A stretch of DNA of 64,000 bases, taken from contig NZ_JAEVHF010000013.1 of assembly GCF_018263925.1 (NCBI RefSeq), forward strand, positions 1-64,000, read 5' to 3'. Origin of the DNA: Kistimonas asteriae. Lineage in GTDB: Bacteria; Pseudomonadota; Gammaproteobacteria; Pseudomonadales; Endozoicomonadaceae. Shown piece by piece: positions 40,434 through 48,898 of the stretch (positions are counted from its first letter, which is position 1; each line of letters begins with the position of its first letter). The notes under the pieces were generated by a model. The model saw nothing but the letters and a program-made list of their open reading frames with translations, ran no database searches and had not been told where the DNA came from. A program made the position numbers and the translations under genes.

Positions 40434-41336
40434 ATGCAGGATTTCCTCGACCGTTATGACTTCATGCTGTCTGAAGCCGCCATTGTTGAAAGACTGCGAC
40501 GAAGGGGCGATATCGCCCTGGACAACATCGTTCACGCCCACCTGATTTATGATGCGCAAGGCGCAAAGGTACTTTCGCAGATCTACAATGACTACATCCG
40601 CATAGCCCAGCAGGCGGATACACCACTCCTGTTGTGCACACCCACCTGGCGAACGAATAAGGACAGGGTTCAGCAGTCCGGCATCAGCACTGCCATCAAT
40701 CGCGATGCGGCCAGGTTTCTGCATACACTGAAACAACGCGCAAACGACACCGGTACGCTGAAAATCGGTGGCACCATCGGTTGCAGGAATGACTGCTACC
40801 GGCCCGAAGAAGGTTTGTCAGCCACTGAAGCGACCCGTTTTCACACCTGGCAGATCGAGCAGCTGGCCACCGGCGAAGTGGATTTTCTCATTGCTGTCAC
40901 ACTCCCCAGTGTTGAAGAAGCCCTGGGGATTGCCAACGCCATGGCTATGACCGGTAAGCCTTATATCATCAGCTTCGTCATCGGAAGAGACGGCAAACTA
41001 CTGGACGGCCACTCTCTGGCCGACGCCTTTGACATCATTGATTCCCAGGCCACCACACCACCGCTCGGCTATTTCGTGAATTGCTCCTACCCCGCCTTTC
41101 TTAACCCGAGCGCGCAACCGGCAGCGGTTTTTAAACGGCTGTTGGGGATGCAGGCCAACGCCTCCTCGCTGGATCATACGGCACTGGATGGTTCACCGGA
41201 GCTGAAGTCTGAACCCGTGGAAGCTTGGGGGGATTTGATGCTGCAACTCAATCGTGACTATGGCGTCAAAGTTTTAGGCGGCTGCTGCGGCACAGGCAAT
41301 GAACACCTTGAATACCTGGTAAACCATGGCAGGTAA
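40434..41336 (+). CDS. Homocysteine S-methyltransferase-family protein
   Basis: 300 aa TIM barrel using zinc to activate homocysteine or a related thiol. Zinc ligands: Cys in YFVNCSYPAF and the C-terminal pair in VLGGCCGTGNEHL. Resembles MmuM/BHMT-like stand-alone enzymes rather than MetH. It lacks the usual DGG near the start (DRYDFMLSEAAIVERL instead), so it is a divergent member and the methyl donor is uncertain. Confidence 0.82.
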   Translation: MQDFLDRYDFMLSEAAIVERLRRRGDIALDNIVHAHLIYDAQGAKVLSQIYNDYIRIAQQADTPLLLCTPTWRTNKDRVQQSGISTAINRDAARFLHTLKQRANDTGTLKIGGTIGCRNDCYRPEEGLSATEATRFHTWQIEQLATGEVDFLIAVTLPSVEEALGIANAMAMTGKPYIISFVIGRDGKLLDGHSLADAFDIIDSQATTPPLGYFVNCSYPAFLNPSAQPAAVFKRLLGMQANASSLDHTALDGSPELKSEPVEAWGDLMLQLNRDYGVKVLGGCCGTGNEHLEYLVNHGR

Positions 41337-41564
41337 TACCGTTTCCATCAGTCAACCGTAACGTGATCCTGCATTACCCTCTTCAGCATTCTCAATGGCC
41401 AAAGCGAATGGCCCGATCACTCGCCACCAATTTTACAGCAGGAAGCACCATCCATAACACACGTGACGTACGCTGCCAGACCGAATAACATTCACCGTCG
41501 TCTATGGGGCAGCGCACGGTAGCGGACCTCCAACATCGAATAACAACATCATTTGGAGTGGATA

Positions 41565-42044
41565 ATGAGTTTGATTTTTAGAATGATCTATTTGCTGTTA
41601 GCGTCGTTCTTCAAGCCACGGCTCCCCATCGTTAACCCCGAAAATTCACTTGTGCTGCGCGTGTTACCCAATGACCTGGATATCAATTTGCACATGAACA
41701 ACGGCCGCTACCTGACCATCTGCGATCTGTCTCGCGTTGATATGTTCATCAGGACGGGGCTGGCGAAAACCATGTACAAGGAAGGCTGGATTCCCGTTGT
41801 TTCTGAACACACCATGAAATATAAAAAACCGCTGAATCCGTTTCAGAAGTACGAAGTCACCATGCAAATCACCGGCTGGAATGAGAAAAGCTTCCACATG
41901 ATTCATACCTTTCTGGTTAATGGCAAGGTCGTCGCGGAAGGCACATCGCTGGGTTGTGTGCTGAGCAAATCCGGTGTAATTCCCCCGGAAAAGGTGATGC
42001 AAACCGTCACTGAAAGGCTTGAGGCAAAAAATGCTGGCCGTTGA
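41565..42044 (+). CDS. Hotdog-fold acyl-CoA thioesterase-like protein
   Basis: About 159 aa from the ATG at 41565 (TGGAGTGG ribosome site). N-terminal hydrophobic segment, then DLDINLHMNNGRYLTICDLSR, the 4HBT/THEM6-like signature. The strand pattern TMKYKKPLNPFQKYEVTMQI follows. Probably hydrolyses acyl-thioesters at the membrane; substrate unknown. Confidence 0.82.
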   Translation: MSLIFRMIYLLLASFFKPRLPIVNPENSLVLRVLPNDLDINLHMNNGRYLTICDLSRVDMFIRTGLAKTMYKEGWIPVVSEHTMKYKKPLNPFQKYEVTMQITGWNEKSFHMIHTFLVNGKVVAEGTSLGCVLSKSGVIPPEKVMQTVTERLEAKNAGR

Positions 42045-42123
42045 GTGTTAATCTGTCCTGGCGCCCAGACAACATCTTGGATGCTGCAAACAATATAAAT
42101 CGAGTTTAGGAGTAAGGCTTTTT

Positions 42124-42972
42124 ATGGTTCGAGATCTGTCCCTGCAGGAACGTGCCATGGCGTTTATCCAACAGCAGTCAACGGGACATCTGCCGCAAGA
42201 AGAAGCCTGCGTCACGATTAACTTTCATCCTGCTCAACGGACCAAAGACGGCACCCCGCTCCTTGCAGCGTTAGCGGGCAGCGGTCTGATAAAATCACAA
42301 TTTGAGACCGGAACCAGTAACGGTGGCCTGACAGCCCATCCGGAAGGCGATCGGTGGCAATGGGAAAGTCGTGCATTCAACGGCGTATACGACCACTGCA
42401 GCCCGGAGGCTCGCCCAAAATACGGCGCACTTGATTACCGAAGACGGGGATCAGGCGGTTCCCCCCGTTTTGGTTCCGCCTGCTTCCGGCTACACCCTCA
42501 CGTGTTAAGCAGAACAACCTTCTGTTATCCAGACAGTTACTTCAATCCGGTGGCCTTTTCCACCTATGAGCATGTCGGCGCCTTGATTCAACAGGCAGCA
42601 TCCTCACAGCTTGATGCTCTGGATAATTATATTGAGGCGCATATTCATGGCGAGCTCAGTCTGAAGTCTGATGTAGAAGCACTGGTTTTAGATCCTGTAT
42701 TTCAGGGGACCGAGGTTGAGCAACTGGCCAGCAAACTGGATTGCGCCATCGAATGGCATAACGGTTTCCAAGTCAATGTCACCAGCTTACAGCCACACAC
42801 GAATTATCGCGGGGAACATATTATGGCGCTGGCAACAACGCTTGCTGAACATAGCCACCTCAATCCATTGCTGATTGAATGCGCCTTTGGATCAGGGTTA
42901 TACCCGGCACAGGATGTTAAAAAAGTGTGGCATTACCTTGCCCGGTTTGGTGATTTAAACGATCGGGAATAA
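42124..42972 (+). CDS. DUF3626-like protein
   Basis: 282 aa cytoplasmic protein with an AGGAGT ribosome site. Contains VTINFHPAQR, KSQFETGTSNGGLTAHPEGD, the KYGALDYRR block and GGSPRFGSACFRL, which I recall as the core of DUF3626. The family is uncharacterised; the conserved His, Arg and Glu suggest an enzyme. Downstream parts (NYIEAHIHGELSL) may supply further catalytic residues. Confidence 0.75.
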   Translation: MVRDLSLQERAMAFIQQQSTGHLPQEEACVTINFHPAQRTKDGTPLLAALAGSGLIKSQFETGTSNGGLTAHPEGDRWQWESRAFNGVYDHCSPEARPKYGALDYRRRGSGGSPRFGSACFRLHPHVLSRTTFCYPDSYFNPVAFSTYEHVGALIQQAASSQLDALDNYIEAHIHGELSLKSDVEALVLDPVFQGTEVEQLASKLDCAIEWHNGFQVNVTSLQPHTNYRGEHIMALATTLAEHSHLNPLLIECAFGSGLYPAQDVKKVWHYLARFGDLNDRE

Positions 42973-43165
42973 CCGGAGGCTATATTCTATAGTGTTTTCG
43001 GCCTAACGTTAGCCAACTGCCTGATGCTGAAAAAGAATGTATAACTAAGGATATCAACGCAGCCTCTATCACGTGATGCTACGTTTACTGATACCGGCTG
43101 TGTAGAAAGTGAAAATCTGCAAACAGTGAATGGATCCGTAAGCCTGAAATAGACCAGAGGTGTCG

Positions 43166-43552
43166 ATGAAAGCACTGCGAGTGGATCACTTAGTACTAAC
43201 GGTGACGAATATCGAAAAGACGGTTGCCTTTTATGAATCTGTACTGGGTATGGAAAAAGTCGTTTTTGGTGATAACCGGGTTGCGCTCATCTTTGGGAAA
43301 CAGAAAATCAATCTGCATCAACTCCACCACGAATTTGAACCCAAGGCACAGCGGGTAATGCCGGGCAGCGTTGATATCTGTTTTATCGTCGATACACCTT
43401 CGGATGAGGTGGTGGAACACCTCAAACGCAACGCAGTTGAGATTATCGAAGGACCGGTGCAGCGTACCGGCGCGCTAGGCGCTATTGATTCCGTGTACTT
43501 TCGAGACCCTGACGGTAATCTGATTGAAGTTTCAACTTACCTCGACCGTTAA
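43166..43552 (+). CDS. VOC/glyoxalase-superfamily protein
   Basis: About 128 aa, two beta-alpha-beta3 units. Metal ligands fit: His in VDHLVLTVTN, His in KINLHQL, and Glu in NLIEVSTY. FYESVLGMEKV and FRDPDGNLIEV are diagnostic. Resembles YwbC/virulence-protein-type dioxygenase-like proteins. An alternative GTG two codons earlier is possible; the ATG has GAGG upstream. Confidence 0.88.
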   Translation: MKALRVDHLVLTVTNIEKTVAFYESVLGMEKVVFGDNRVALIFGKQKINLHQLHHEFEPKAQRVMPGSVDICFIVDTPSDEVVEHLKRNAVEIIEGPVQRTGALGAIDSVYFRDPDGNLIEVSTYLDR

Positions 43553-43682
43553 CCATCCGTATGACGTAAAGGTAATCTCATCTATGGCTCATAAAACTCA
43601 TAGATCGTCATGTGTCAGAGCAGGCTTCGTTAGTAAATATCAGTACCTATACAACTGGAGGCGCCACTTTCAACTCTGCGAA

Positions 43683-44978
43683 TTATGTACTTTTTTTAGC
43701 TGCCCGACCAAAGCCAAGCCTCTGCATTCTAACACCGTGCTGATTTTCCACTTGTAATTGCTCTTTCTTTTTCTTAGTTCTTTCATTAATCTTTATCATA
43801 CGGGTTGGGATTCTATTACTGAGTTCAGAACAATATTCCGACGCAGCTTCACCTCTGCTTTTTCCTCTACGACGATTCGCAATATTATCCAGATTCAACA
43901 TGCTAGACGTACGAGTAAACTGAGCCGTTAACGATTTCTTATCATCACTTTTAAGCCAGGCACCGGCATATTCCAGAGACCGTTTATTTTCCTTATCTTC
44001 TTCCTCCATACACTCTTGCTCATGTCGTTCAAATGATTTCAGAGCAAGTACTTCCTCATAATCTTCAGCTGTCAAAAGTGAGTTTGATTCGTGGGAAATA
44101 GAAATGTCTACGAATATTCCTCCTATATCCTCAGATGCATCTGCAACATTAACATTCAGAGAAGTCATGCAAGAACCTGATTCGGGCTTTTCATGAATTA
44201 TCGATAACATACCGTTCAATGGCGTTACACTTTCTGTCGTCAGATCCTCTCTCTGCACTTCAACATTCCCATCTTTAGACCATTCATCGAATACACATTC
44301 AGGCAGTGGCGGTTTAACTAATGCCTCTTCCTTAAGTTCACTTTCGGCATCAGTGTGTGGAACGACCGAATCACTGGCAGGCTGTAATTCAATAACCACG
44401 TCTTCCTGAAGGGATACATTCTGTACTTCAGGATGTACCACCATACTCTCCTGCTCATGCTTTACATCTGTTGATAATGTTTCTCTGGCGGGCTCAGAAT
44501 CACTTACTGGCTCTTTCATATTGATTAGATGACTTCCAGTGACTGCTAACACGTCTGATGTATCACTGTGCTTTTCGAGAATAACCTGCACTTCCACACT
44601 GACATCGCCTGGTGCACGTAAGTCATCAGTGCTTGCCTGCTTATACGAAACGATAGAATCAGCAGTTTCACCTTTTTCATCGTCGACAGTAATGGTTTCT
44701 TCACTGGCAGGATCAGTGACTTCTTTTGAACTGAAAAGGCCTTTGAAAAAATCAATAATCTTACGAATTAACCATAAATCGCAAATCCGGTCACACAAGC
44801 GCTTGTCACTTGTTTTCGATTCATCAAGTGTTGGCTGTAAAGATTCAACTTTCTCGTTTGATATAGTTCTGTTCAATCCACTCGCTTCACTTTGTACTGC
44901 TTCAGCTTCAGTGGCTCCCCCAGTTTTATTTCGCAATGAAAAGCAATTTCCACAACTCAAGTCACACTTCTTATCCAT
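43683..44978 (-). CDS. Hypothetical acidic low-complexity protein, 431 aa
   Basis: Not recognised. A Cys cluster at the start (KKCDLSCGNC) is followed by a basic-hydrophobic segment near residue 70 (RKIIDFFKGLF). Then comes a long Glu/Asp/Ser/Val-rich, probably disordered central part, and a basic C-terminal end (RRRGKSRGEAAS, ERTKKKKEQLQ, LGFGRAAKKST). No signal peptide or membrane helix. AT-richer than neighbours, and alone on its strand. The composition would fit a secreted or host-targeted protein, but that is conjecture. ATG at 44978 with AAGGGG upstream is chosen. Confidence 0.6.
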   Translation of the reverse strand: MDKKCDLSCGNCFSLRNKTGGATEAEAVQSEASGLNRTISNEKVESLQPTLDESKTSDKRLCDRICDLWLIRKIIDFFKGLFSSKEVTDPASEETITVDDEKGETADSIVSYKQASTDDLRAPGDVSVEVQVILEKHSDTSDVLAVTGSHLINMKEPVSDSEPARETLSTDVKHEQESMVVHPEVQNVSLQEDVVIELQPASDSVVPHTDAESELKEEALVKPPLPECVFDEWSKDGNVEVQREDLTTESVTPLNGMLSIIHEKPESGSCMTSLNVNVADASEDIGGIFVDISISHESNSLLTAEDYEEVLALKSFERHEQECMEEEDKENKRSLEYAGAWLKSDDKKSLTAQFTRTSSMLNLDNIANRRRGKSRGEAASEYCSELSNRIPTRMIKINERTKKKKEQLQVENQHGVRMQRLGFGRAAKKST

Positions 44979-45385
44979 GACAACCAACCCCTTCTATATA
45001 CCATTAACGAATGACTAACTATTTGGTCAGTTATTTTGGATAAAAGTTCCCTATCAATATGAAAACACCCTATAAATAACAGTTACTATAACGATTATGT
45101 TTTAGAAAATGATCAGTCGATAAATAGCAAAGTCAGACTTATCGCTTTGTATAGATACATACAACTAAAGTCTACCTTTCCCTCTCCGTACGTGATTTCC
45201 TATTCGTATGCACGTTCATTGGCCAGCAAACGCCCTCCATCATCACTGAGCAAAGTGTCAGCTGATACCGCCCCTATGCATTGAATGAGGTCACGATATC
45301 TATCGCTTTATAACCTTGATGCAACACTTAAGCATTAGTACACCTCGAATAGATAAAATACTGCATCAATAGCTAATCAGACACG
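44979..45385. other. AT-rich intergenic region, no gene seen
   Basis: About 400 bp between the orphan gene and the SnoaL-like gene; no open frame, tRNA-like structure or clear hairpin terminator was recognised. Confidence 0.5.
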
Positions 45386-45790
45386 TTACTTACTCATTTT
45401 GGGGGGATGCTCGTTACCTGACCAGTGGCAAAGGAACTCCCGAAAACGAATGACCTTGTCATCCTTGATATCGAATACATGGGCCCAGCGATTCTCAAAG
45501 GGCTGGTTTGTTGCCTTGTCATCACCGGTCTCATCACCCAGCACAACCACGCTATCACCATCATGGATATACTGGTTAGCGGAGAACGAACGAAAAGTCC
45601 AAGTGCGTTCAAGAATATCCAGGAACTGCCTGACGCCCTCCCTGCCACGATAGGACTGGCATTTTTCCAGAGAAGCCGGCCCGTTGACCACCCATTCAAT
45701 ATTCTCATCACACATCTGGATGAAACCTTCCAGATCACCTTTAGAGAAACTGTCATAGACATTTTTGACGATATCAACCGGTGACATCAT
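45386..45790 (-). CDS. SnoaL-like/NTF2-fold protein
   Basis: 134 aa cone-shaped alpha+beta protein. DIVKNVYDSFSKGDLEGFIQMCDENIEWVV, seen in parts, is the classical ketosteroid-isomerase-like start; WAHVFDIKDDKVIRFREF is the final strand pair. Members are isomerases, cyclases or binding proteins; no specific activity can be named. Good ribosome site AGGAGG. Confidence 0.85.
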   Translation of the reverse strand: MMSPVDIVKNVYDSFSKGDLEGFIQMCDENIEWVVNGPASLEKCQSYRGREGVRQFLDILERTWTFRSFSANQYIHDGDSVVVLGDETGDDKATNQPFENRWAHVFDIKDDKVIRFREFLCHWSGNEHPPKMSK

Positions 45791-46003
45791 GTTGTACCTC
45801 CTGCCAGGGTTTATTCCTTAAATCGCAAACCGCTTTCATGCATAGTCTGCGCATAAAGCCTTTAGAAACCTCGGCGTTTTTATAGTTCATTTCAAAGGAT
45901 GGGCAAGGCGTATCTTGATGGATAGTCATCTGCCCGTTGGTCTGTATCATTCACGGCCGCTAACATGCGGTAGTAATGGCGCAGAAAAGCGGTGAGCGAG
46001 TGT

Positions 46004-46486
46004 TCACCCTCCCCTTGTGATATTGGGTGGGTAATGTGACAGGTCGCAGGCCAGGCGCAGCATGTCTATATGCTGAATCCCGTTTTCGAAAACAGGTTCA
46101 TCATAATGATCAATAAAAAAATTCTTGATGATGGATTCAACACGAAATCCCTACCGCTGGTAGAAGGCTAACTGATAACCGAAGGTACCTGTTCCCAGTT
46201 CCACGGATTTAAGCTGCTTGTCTTTCAGACAGGACACTGCGAACACCAGCAGGCGGGTACCGATCCCCTGGGCTTGAACTGCTGGGTCAACGGCTATGTT
46301 AAAAATTTCTGCAGTACCTGCCTTTATTTCCCTGGCAATGCAAACACCGGCTATTTGTTCCTGATCACGAGCGACAAAACACCATGCATTCCTCAAATAG
46401 TTCTTTATGCATTTTTCAGAGGGGTCAGCCCCAAGGAGTAGATGCATGGGGGCAATCTCGGTCGAGGTCTCTTCAAACGTTAACAT
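46004..46486 (-). pseudogene. GNAT acetyltransferase interrupted by an in-frame TAG
   Basis: Reading from the ATG at 46486 gives a GNAT domain: FNIAVDPAVQAQGIGTRLLVFAV with the acetyl-CoA Q/RxxGxG/A signature, and ELGTGTFGYQLAFYQR. A TAG at 46151-46153 then stops translation at the point where relatives continue FYQ(K/R)xGF. The same frame continues for 48 residues (GFRVESIIKNFF, YDEPVFENGIQHIDMLRL), matching the family C-terminus, to a TGA at 46004-46006. This is a single-nonsense pseudogene, or a read-through or sequencing matter. Confidence 0.8.
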
Positions 46487-46621
46487 CGTATCTATGACCT
46501 GTTTGCACTACCCAAAACGGTTTATGCCAAGTTTGCACTTTGCAGAACCTGGCATCTTTTGCCTGGGCATTTTACCTACTTATCAGCAGCAATGATTGCG
46601 GTAGATTATCCGAGATATCGC

Positions 46622-47503
46622 TCAGCCCATTTCTAAACTGGTCACAGCAAATATCTCATCAAGATTCACAGAAGGTGCACGCCCTTTATACATACGCATG
46701 CAGTCAAACTCTATGGGTACAAGATGGAGTGAATCGATCAGCACCTGTCTCTTTGTATTGGCTTGAGGAATATCAAGGTATACAGGTGTGCCTTTTGGCA
46801 AGCCAACACATAAGCTGTTGATCAAATCAACAGCATCGTTTGGATTCAGAGCATACACCGGTCCAAGGCGATATCCCTCCGTCGCCTGACGTATTGCGGC
46901 ATAGCCTGTTATGGATCCATTCGAGGCACGGATGGTAGCGTGTTTCCTGGTTGGATCAACTGTCAGCCACGCGTGAGCGAAACTCGGGCGTGGTTCGGAA
47001 ATGTATTGAGCATCAAACGCGATCAATTCACTTCGGGAGGGGGGCTTGGTACTGATAGGGATGGCGCAGACTTCACTTCCATTGACCTCATAGGCATGCC
47101 GTTGGTGAAGATACGCGCTAACGAATCCCTTTTTGGCGTAGTTGTCGATTTGTTCAATGACTCCATCCAGCCCAATGCCCTGAATGCCCTTATGTTCTAA
47201 CTCCTCACACGCATAATCCCAGACTTGTATGCCGTAGCCTCTCCCTCTCAGTGAATCAGGTTCGACAAAATAGTATCCAAGAAAGGCATAGTGAGCCTGA
47301 TAGATTGTCGCCGCAATACACGACACAATATTGCCATTGAGCAGGCCTACAAAAAAATGGGCGGTTTCAGTGGCAGAAAACGTATCCAGATCGTTTAAGC
47401 CAAGGTTCCATTGTGCATCCTGATACCATTTCAGCAAAATGGGCAATTCGTTCTTTTGTATTTCTCGAAGTTCTAACGCGTTAGACACAATAGCAACTCC
47501 CAT
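46622..47503 (-). CDS. GNAT-family N-acetyltransferase, two-domain
   Basis: 293 aa. N-terminal GNAT: FLGYYFVEPDSLRGRGYGIQVW holds the acetyl-CoA motif RGRGYG. The C-terminal half (ITGYAAIRQATEGYRLGPVYA, then VYLDIPQANT) is the Acetyltransf_18-like domain frequently fused to it. Substrate unknown. Start ATG or Val codons nearby; it begins well apart from the neighbouring broken GNAT. Confidence 0.85.
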   Translation of the reverse strand: MGVAIVSNALELREIQKNELPILLKWYQDAQWNLGLNDLDTFSATETAHFFVGLLNGNIVSCIAATIYQAHYAFLGYYFVEPDSLRGRGYGIQVWDYACEELEHKGIQGIGLDGVIEQIDNYAKKGFVSAYLHQRHAYEVNGSEVCAIPISTKPPSRSELIAFDAQYISEPRPSFAHAWLTVDPTRKHATIRASNGSITGYAAIRQATEGYRLGPVYALNPNDAVDLINSLCVGLPKGTPVYLDIPQANTKRQVLIDSLHLVPIEFDCMRMYKGRAPSVNLDEIFAVTSLEMG

Positions 47504-48007
47504 ATAAAAAACACGGAGTGTTCAGACTAGATGACAGATGCTGTTTGTCGATGAATCGCGTGAGCCGTCGATGCCGCTGAACATACTGTGACACCACTGA
47601 CCGCTAGATAGGATGGAAACAGCATTCTTCGGTATCAGAAAAGTGCTTCCAGAGAGACTTAGTTTGTCATGCTTGTACAGTTTTATGCATTGTCATTGTT
47701 CTTATTGCTTGTATAACAGGGTCGTGCTTTGTCTGTGCCTTGATCGGAAAGGCGCAAATTCAACAACATTTCGTTCAATAGTACGCATCCCAGGAATCAA
47801 CCACGGTATTCAATAACGCGCCAAAGCGTGCCACATACAACCATGGCATCACTTTTTTAGTGCACAGTTCTCAGCATTACCCCCGCCATTTATCCCTCTG
47901 CAGCTCGCTGGCATAGCCCTTGCTTTTACAGGAGCATCATCAGGCAATGACTGTACCTGCAGCCCGCCCGGTGACTGCTTCCCCTCACAGGCAAACAGAG
48001 AACGCTT
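47504..48007. other. Regulatory leader region upstream of the FNT gene
   Basis: About 500 bp without a convincing gene (a 67-codon frame at 47613 is Cys-rich and lacks family support). It holds the sigma-54 type promoter at 47909-47924 and presumably activator sites upstream. GTGCAC at 47860-47865 is a half-site-like element only. Confidence 0.5.
47909..47924 (+). promoter_or_regulatory. Sigma-54 (RpoN) promoter for the FNT-kinase-cynS cluster
   Basis: TGGCAT-AGCCC-TTGCT matches the -24/-12 consensus, with GG and GC exactly 10 bp apart. It lies about 84 bp before the FNT start codon. This points to an NtrC-type activator and nitrogen control. Confidence 0.75.
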
Positions 48008-48841
48008 ATGTCTTATCTAGCTCCTGCCGAGTTCGTCACCAAAATGGTGGACGCCGGCGAATCCAAGGTTTTCATGTCCACCCGCGATACCCTGATCCGG
48101 GGTTACATGGCCGGCGCCATCCTGGCCCTGGCCGCCGTGTTTGCCATTACAGTAGCCGTCAAGACCGGCAGTTTCCTGCTGGGCGCCGTCCTGTTCCCCG
48201 TGGGTTTCTGCATGCTCTACCTGATGGGCTTTGACCTGCTCACGGGAGTCTTCGTACTGGCGCCGCTGGCCTGGCTTGACCGGCGCCCCGGCGTGACGCC
48301 TTCCGCCATCCTGCGCAACTGGGGCCTGGTGTTCCTGGGCAATTTCGCCGGCGCGCTCACGGTTGCCTTCATGATGGCCTTCGTTTTTACCTACGGTTTC
48401 AACGCAGAAGCCGGCGCTATCGGGAGCAAGGTGGCCGGTATCGGCGAGGCACGGACACTGGGTTATGCCGAATATGGCGTGGCCGGCTGGTTCACCATCT
48501 TCATCCGCGGCATGCTGTGTAACTGGATGGTTTCCATGGGCGTTGTCGGCGCCATGATCTCCACCACCGTCAGCGGCAAGGTACTGGCCATGTGGATGCC
48601 GATCATGCTGTTCTTCTTCATGGGGTTTGAACACTCGGTGGTCAACATGTTCCTGTTCCCCTTCGGCCTGATCATGGGCGGTGACTTCTCGGTCATGGAT
48701 TACTTCATCTGGAATGAAATCCCTACGGCCCTGGGTAACCTGGTCGGCGGTCTGGCCTTCACCGGCCTGACGCTGTACACCACCCATATCAGAACCGCGC
48801 CCAAGCGCCCGGTCGAGCCACTGCTGAAAGAAGCAGCGTAA
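48008..48841 (+). CDS. Formate/nitrite transporter family channel
   Basis: Pentameric six-TM anion channel (277 aa) of the FocA/NirC family. It shows GYMAGAILALAAVFA, the omega-loop-type LYLMGFDLLTGVFVLAPLAW (split for length), NWMVSMGVVGAM and the gating His in GFEHSVVNMFLFP. Nitrite is the usual cargo when such a gene sits with nitrogen-assimilation genes; the cyanase downstream makes cyanate an additional possibility. First gene after the sigma-54 promoter. Confidence 0.9.
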   Translation: MSYLAPAEFVTKMVDAGESKVFMSTRDTLIRGYMAGAILALAAVFAITVAVKTGSFLLGAVLFPVGFCMLYLMGFDLLTGVFVLAPLAWLDRRPGVTPSAILRNWGLVFLGNFAGALTVAFMMAFVFTYGFNAEAGAIGSKVAGIGEARTLGYAEYGVAGWFTIFIRGMLCNWMVSMGVVGAMISTTVSGKVLAMWMPIMLFFFMGFEHSVVNMFLFPFGLIMGGDFSVMDYFIWNEIPTALGNLVGGLAFTGLTLYTTHIRTAPKRPVEPLLKEAA

Positions 48842-48898
48842 TTCAACCCACACCTCGGCCCCTGGCGGGCTGGGGTGTCTAACGCTTGTAGAGACTTT

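Noticed and set aside
47613..47816. 67-codon open frame upstream of the FNT gene
   Set aside because: Cys-rich composition, no ribosome site, no recognisable family.
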